Positions 61,187-64,000 of a DNA stretch of 64,000 nt are shown piece by piece (position 1 is the first letter of the stretch; every line of letters starts with the position of its first letter). The stretch covers positions 62,001 to 126,000 of the forward strand of contig JAPJBO010000150.1 in NCBI GenBank assembly GCA_030068145.1, written 5' to 3'. The translations under genes and the position numbers were made by a program. Under the pieces are notes generated by a model. That model saw only the letters and a list, made by a program, of their open reading frames with translations, did no database searches and was not told the DNA's origin. Source of the DNA: Diplonema papillatum (lineage: Eukaryota; Euglenozoa; Diplonemea; Diplonemida; Diplonemidae).

Positions 61187-61994
61187 GTCGGTCCTAAGGC
61201 AAGGTGTAGTTGCTCGCCTCAAAGCTGCCACTGAGCTTGCAGGATTGCCGAAAGAGAATGCATGAACATTCCGCAACCCGGATGCAGAGATCCAAAGTGG
61301 TGACACATTGACGATTCTGTTGACCATGTCCACAGGCCCCGGATGATGCAGCCGTCTCTTTTTGAAGGAAGGGTTGACCCTTGAAACGCTTCACGCGGGG
61401 ACAGGGTTAACTATCCTGGAAAGCTGCACTTTCTTCGTGTAGTGGGGGCGAAACAGCAGTCAAGGGAACAAACTTGAAACTGTCAGCGGGGAAAGAAGAC
61501 CCTGTTGAGTTTGACTCTAGTCTGACTTTGTGCAGTGACACGAGAGGTGTAGAATAGGTGGGAGGCCGCAACAATGAAATACCACTACTCTTGTTGTCGC
61601 TTTACTTATCCAATGATGGGAAGACGGCAGCTGCTCCCTTGTGGGGTTAGGGTCTTCGGATCCGTAGCTTATCCGTTTCCAGCGACAAACGGGCTTCGGC
61701 TCGCGAATCCTCGTTTGGAGACACCAGTCAGGTGGGGAGTTTGGCTGGGGCGGCACATCTGTTACACATTAACGCAGGTGTCCTAAGGCAAGCTCAGCGG
61801 GAACAGAAATCTCGCGTAGAGCATAAGGGTAAAAGCTTGCTCGATACACGATCTTCAGTACCGATCCTCGGTGTGAAAGCATGGCCTAACGATCCTTTGG
61901 TCTCGCTTCATGTTCAAGGGATGAAGCCGGAGGTGACAGAAAAATTACCACAGGGATAACTGGCTTGTGGCAGCCAAGCGTTCATAGCGACGTT

Positions 61995-62026
<32 letters not shown>

Positions 62027-62074
62027 ACCTAGACAAGCAGAATTGTCTAAAGGTTGGATTGTTCACCCACTAAC

Positions 62075-62107
<33 letters not shown>

Positions 62108-62320
62108 CCAGGTTGGTTTTACCCTACTGTTGGAGAGAGAGCCCATCGGGCCAGCGCATTCCGACAGCAATACAGGGGAGATCGCATTCTCTTGCATCGG
62201 GCCGTACCGTTAACCTAAAAGCCTCTGGCCAACAGAACAATGTAGGCAAGGGAAGTCGGCAAACTGGATCCGTAACTTCGGGAAAAGGATTGGCTCTGAG
62301 GATACATGCGGGATTGTCAG
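61187..62320 (+). pseudogene. Scrambled, incomplete 28S rRNA
   Basis: Three blocks are recognisable from conserved 28S words. Block 1 (61187-~61445): AGTCGGTCCTAAG through GAACATTCCGCAACCCGGAT. Block 2 (~61449-62132): GCGAAACAGCAGTCAAGGGA, GAAGACCCTGTTGAG, TACCACAGGGATAACTGGCT, AGACCGTCGTGAGCCAGGTT, to ACCCTACTG. Block 3 (~62195-62320): AGGGAAGTCGGCAAACTGGA, TCCGTAACTTCGGGAAAAGG. In a normal 28S, block 3 belongs between blocks 1 and 2. The GGTAGCCAAATGCCTCG region and the sarcin-ricin loop (AGTACGAGAGGA) are absent. I therefore call it an rDNA pseudogene and not a working rRNA, although individual blocks are highly conserved. Confidence 0.85.
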
Positions 62321-63028
62321 TGCGGGTCAGGTCTGGGATCAGATTGAAGGTGCTGTGAGTGGCGCTCTCGGGTGCTACCCGCGGGTCTTGTCCAGAACGG
62401 GAAGCCCCCACGTCAAAGACTTTGAAGCCGGCCGCTCTGTTTCACGCGCCGTCACTGTTCAACCGTTTACGCTGCGCGTCTGTTTGTTACCAGCCTGCGG
62501 AAATTAAGAGACGTGGGAAGTGGCAATCCAAAAGGGAAACAGTGTGAACTTTTTTTGCTTTTTTTGTGCGGTTTTTTGTTTTTTGTGTTTCCGACGATCC
62601 CGTATGGGCGTACAGATTGGATTTTTCTTTTTTTTTTTTTTTTTTTGTAAGGTGAAGGAAAATACGGGAGAGGGTCTCAGTATCTCTCGCTCTCAGACTT
62701 TCCTTTGATGTAGCTTGAGTCTGTTTTGGTTGTATGAATGGACAGTGTGCCGTGTTTATTTTATAGTGTTGCGAAGGGGGAGTCTCTCGTCGGCGCACGG
62801 AGAGGGACAACAGCGCGGGCACTGAGCTCACATCTATCCGTGCTCTTTTTCGACATAGGGGGGGTTCCCAAACGCAAATGCCACACTTGGTGCGCGCCGC
62901 TAGGTCATTCCCGCAGAACTGGGATGCACGCTGTCTGGCGAATAAGACCTTGAGGGCTCAAGCCGCTTTTTTTGTTTTTTTGCGGGTTTTCTTCTTTCTT
63001 TTTTTTTTTTTTTTTTTTGCTCAGGGAC
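62321..63028. other. Post-rDNA spacer with T-runs
   Basis: Probably the remaining 28S expansion segment or spacer to about 62520, then T-runs at about 62630-62646 and 63000-63018 and the 44-bp motif at 62576-62620 shared with the foldback element. No gene is seen. Confidence 0.5.
62576..62620. repeat. 44-bp motif shared with the foldback element
   Basis: GTGTTTCCGACGATCCCGTA, TGGGCGTACAGATTGG. See 38909-38952. Confidence 0.7.
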
Positions 63029-63168
63029 CAGGGATTATCTTGCGAGCACAAGAAATTTGCACCAGAAGCTCCTGTGGTTAAAAAACCTTTTTTAACCGGC
63101 CTGTTGTGAGAATTAAAAAAAAAAAAATGGTGAAGAAACCTTTTTTTAACCATGCAGGATAATCCCTG
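63029..63168. mobile_element. 140-bp hAT-type MITE
   Basis: Terminal inverted repeats CAGGGATTATCTTGC (left) and the mirror CAGGGATTATCCTGC (right) are flanked by perfect 8-bp direct repeats TCAGGGAC (63021-63028 and 63169-63176). An 8-bp duplication plus CAGGG ends is the hAT signature. The inside has a GGTTAAAAAACC/AACCTTTTTTT palindrome. Noncoding; about the smallest size expected for a MITE. Confidence 0.9.
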
Positions 63169-64000
63169 TCAGGGACTTTCAAATCCTTTTTTAGGAAGCT
63201 GAATCAGGGGGTTTTCCAAAACACCACTTGAGGGCCAAACCCGTGGTGATAATATTCTCCTCCTTGGTGTGCGTCTCGTGCTGTAATTAGCTCCAGTCTC
63301 CGTGCTGCGTAAAAGGGTAAGTAGAAAACGAACCAACTGTTAATGATCTTCGTGTGTTTGCCACATTTCCATCGTGGCGCCGCAGGACACGGAAAGCTAG
63401 GGGGCGGGATGGTGAGCGTGAGCGGTTGTGTGGGGGGGGGCGAGAGACCCTGTTTCACAGTATATCAATAAAATTGACTGGCAAACTTTTTTTTCGACCG
63501 CATTTTTGTGCCTGTCTGAGTCTGGTCTGCGTTCTCGTGGCTCGTTCCCACGGCACTGGAAACCCCGAACCCACAAAACTCATAGAACCCACAACCCACC
63601 GCTGCCACAGCTCTCCATACAAAATCCCTTTAGGCTAAATTAGTGGAAAAAAAAAACCTTTTCGCCAGGCCGGTGTTCAGGGCGTTTTTGAGACTTATAT
63701 TTTGATGCGGACTGTGTGCGCGCGATCAGCCGGCTTGCCGGCTGATTAAATTTCGAGCTCTTCTTGTTTACCGGCAGACTCGCACAAAATCAGTCGATTT
63801 TCAACACGTGTAAGCCTTGGCTATGCCGCCCATGGAGCGGAATCAGCTTGACGCACCGGCAACATGTTGTCGCAAACCCCTTCTGATCGGCAGACCTTCC
63901 AAAAAATCAGCCGCCCAGTTTTTCAAGAAATTTTTTTTTTTTTTCGGCTGAAATCAGCCGCTTTTTCCCTTAGCGCGAACACTGTGCGGACATGGAATGC
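63169..64000. other. Low-complexity right end without a recognised gene
   Basis: It contains a TCAGCCGGCTTGCCGGCTGA palindrome (about 63727-63746), several AATCAGCCG/CGGCTGA words (63900-63962) and A/T runs. These could be ends of another inverted-repeat element cut by the window edge. No coding region is supported. Confidence 0.4.

Noticed and set aside
59391-61234. Long open frames (up to 322 codons) across the 23-bp minisatellite
   Set aside because: A 23-bp period without stops gives open frames in all three phases with the same peptide words (CVLRLHHR, FFAYTIVCSS). This is a repeat artefact without domain or start context.

Overview
This window is nuclear DNA from a eukaryote, most likely a unicellular alga or other protist. 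The evidence is cytosolic-type 28S rRNA sequence, piggyBac, hAT and LINE elements, and long protein-coding genes without visible introns. Several coding frames run 600 to 1,280 codons unbroken. I cannot name the lineage from sequence alone.

Left part (1-14,700). A piggyBac transposase frame (1039-2988) carries AT-hook repeats at its N-terminus. It is followed by a repeat-rich stretch: 201-bp tandem repeats, three copies of a ~155-bp dispersed repeat, and a LINE remnant. A clear cathepsin X/Z-type cysteine protease (9781-10788, minus) lies about 100 bp from a displaced 28S rRNA piece. A 209-residue unknown protein follows (12569-13198, minus).

Centre (14,790-59,245). Four large direct-repeat units each end at the right with one gene of the same family: a secreted or membrane protein with four or five DOMON-type domains fused to a complete ferric-reductase/NOX-type module (six-helix haem core, FAD and NAD(P)H domains). 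The four genes (19862-23245, 32693-36079, 45060-48914, 55797-59180, all minus) are nearly identical and differ mainly in DOMON copy number and in mosaic substitutions. The noncoding part of each unit carries the same modules in the same order but has been invaded separately. Unit 2 holds an intact hAT transposase. Unit 3 holds a 517-bp TIR element and is preceded by a 2.1-kb foldback-like element. Unit 4 holds a 440-bp TIR element with a perfect 9-bp target duplication. Every reductase gene has a different minisatellite a few hundred bases upstream of its start.

Right part (59,245-64,000). A 1.7-kb array of a 23-bp repeat leads into a 28S rRNA stretch whose segments are out of order and which lacks universally conserved pieces, so it looks like a scrambled rDNA pseudogene. 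A 140-bp hAT-type MITE with a perfect 8-bp target duplication follows. The rest is AT/GC-skewed low-complexity sequence with no recognisable gene.

Functional picture: the only non-mobile genes supported here are the four plasma-membrane-type reductases (predicted to move electrons from NAD(P)H to an extracellular metal or haem-bound acceptor), the cathepsin, and the unknown 209-aa protein. The region reads as an actively rearranging tandem amplification of the reductase gene in a transposon-rich neighbourhood.
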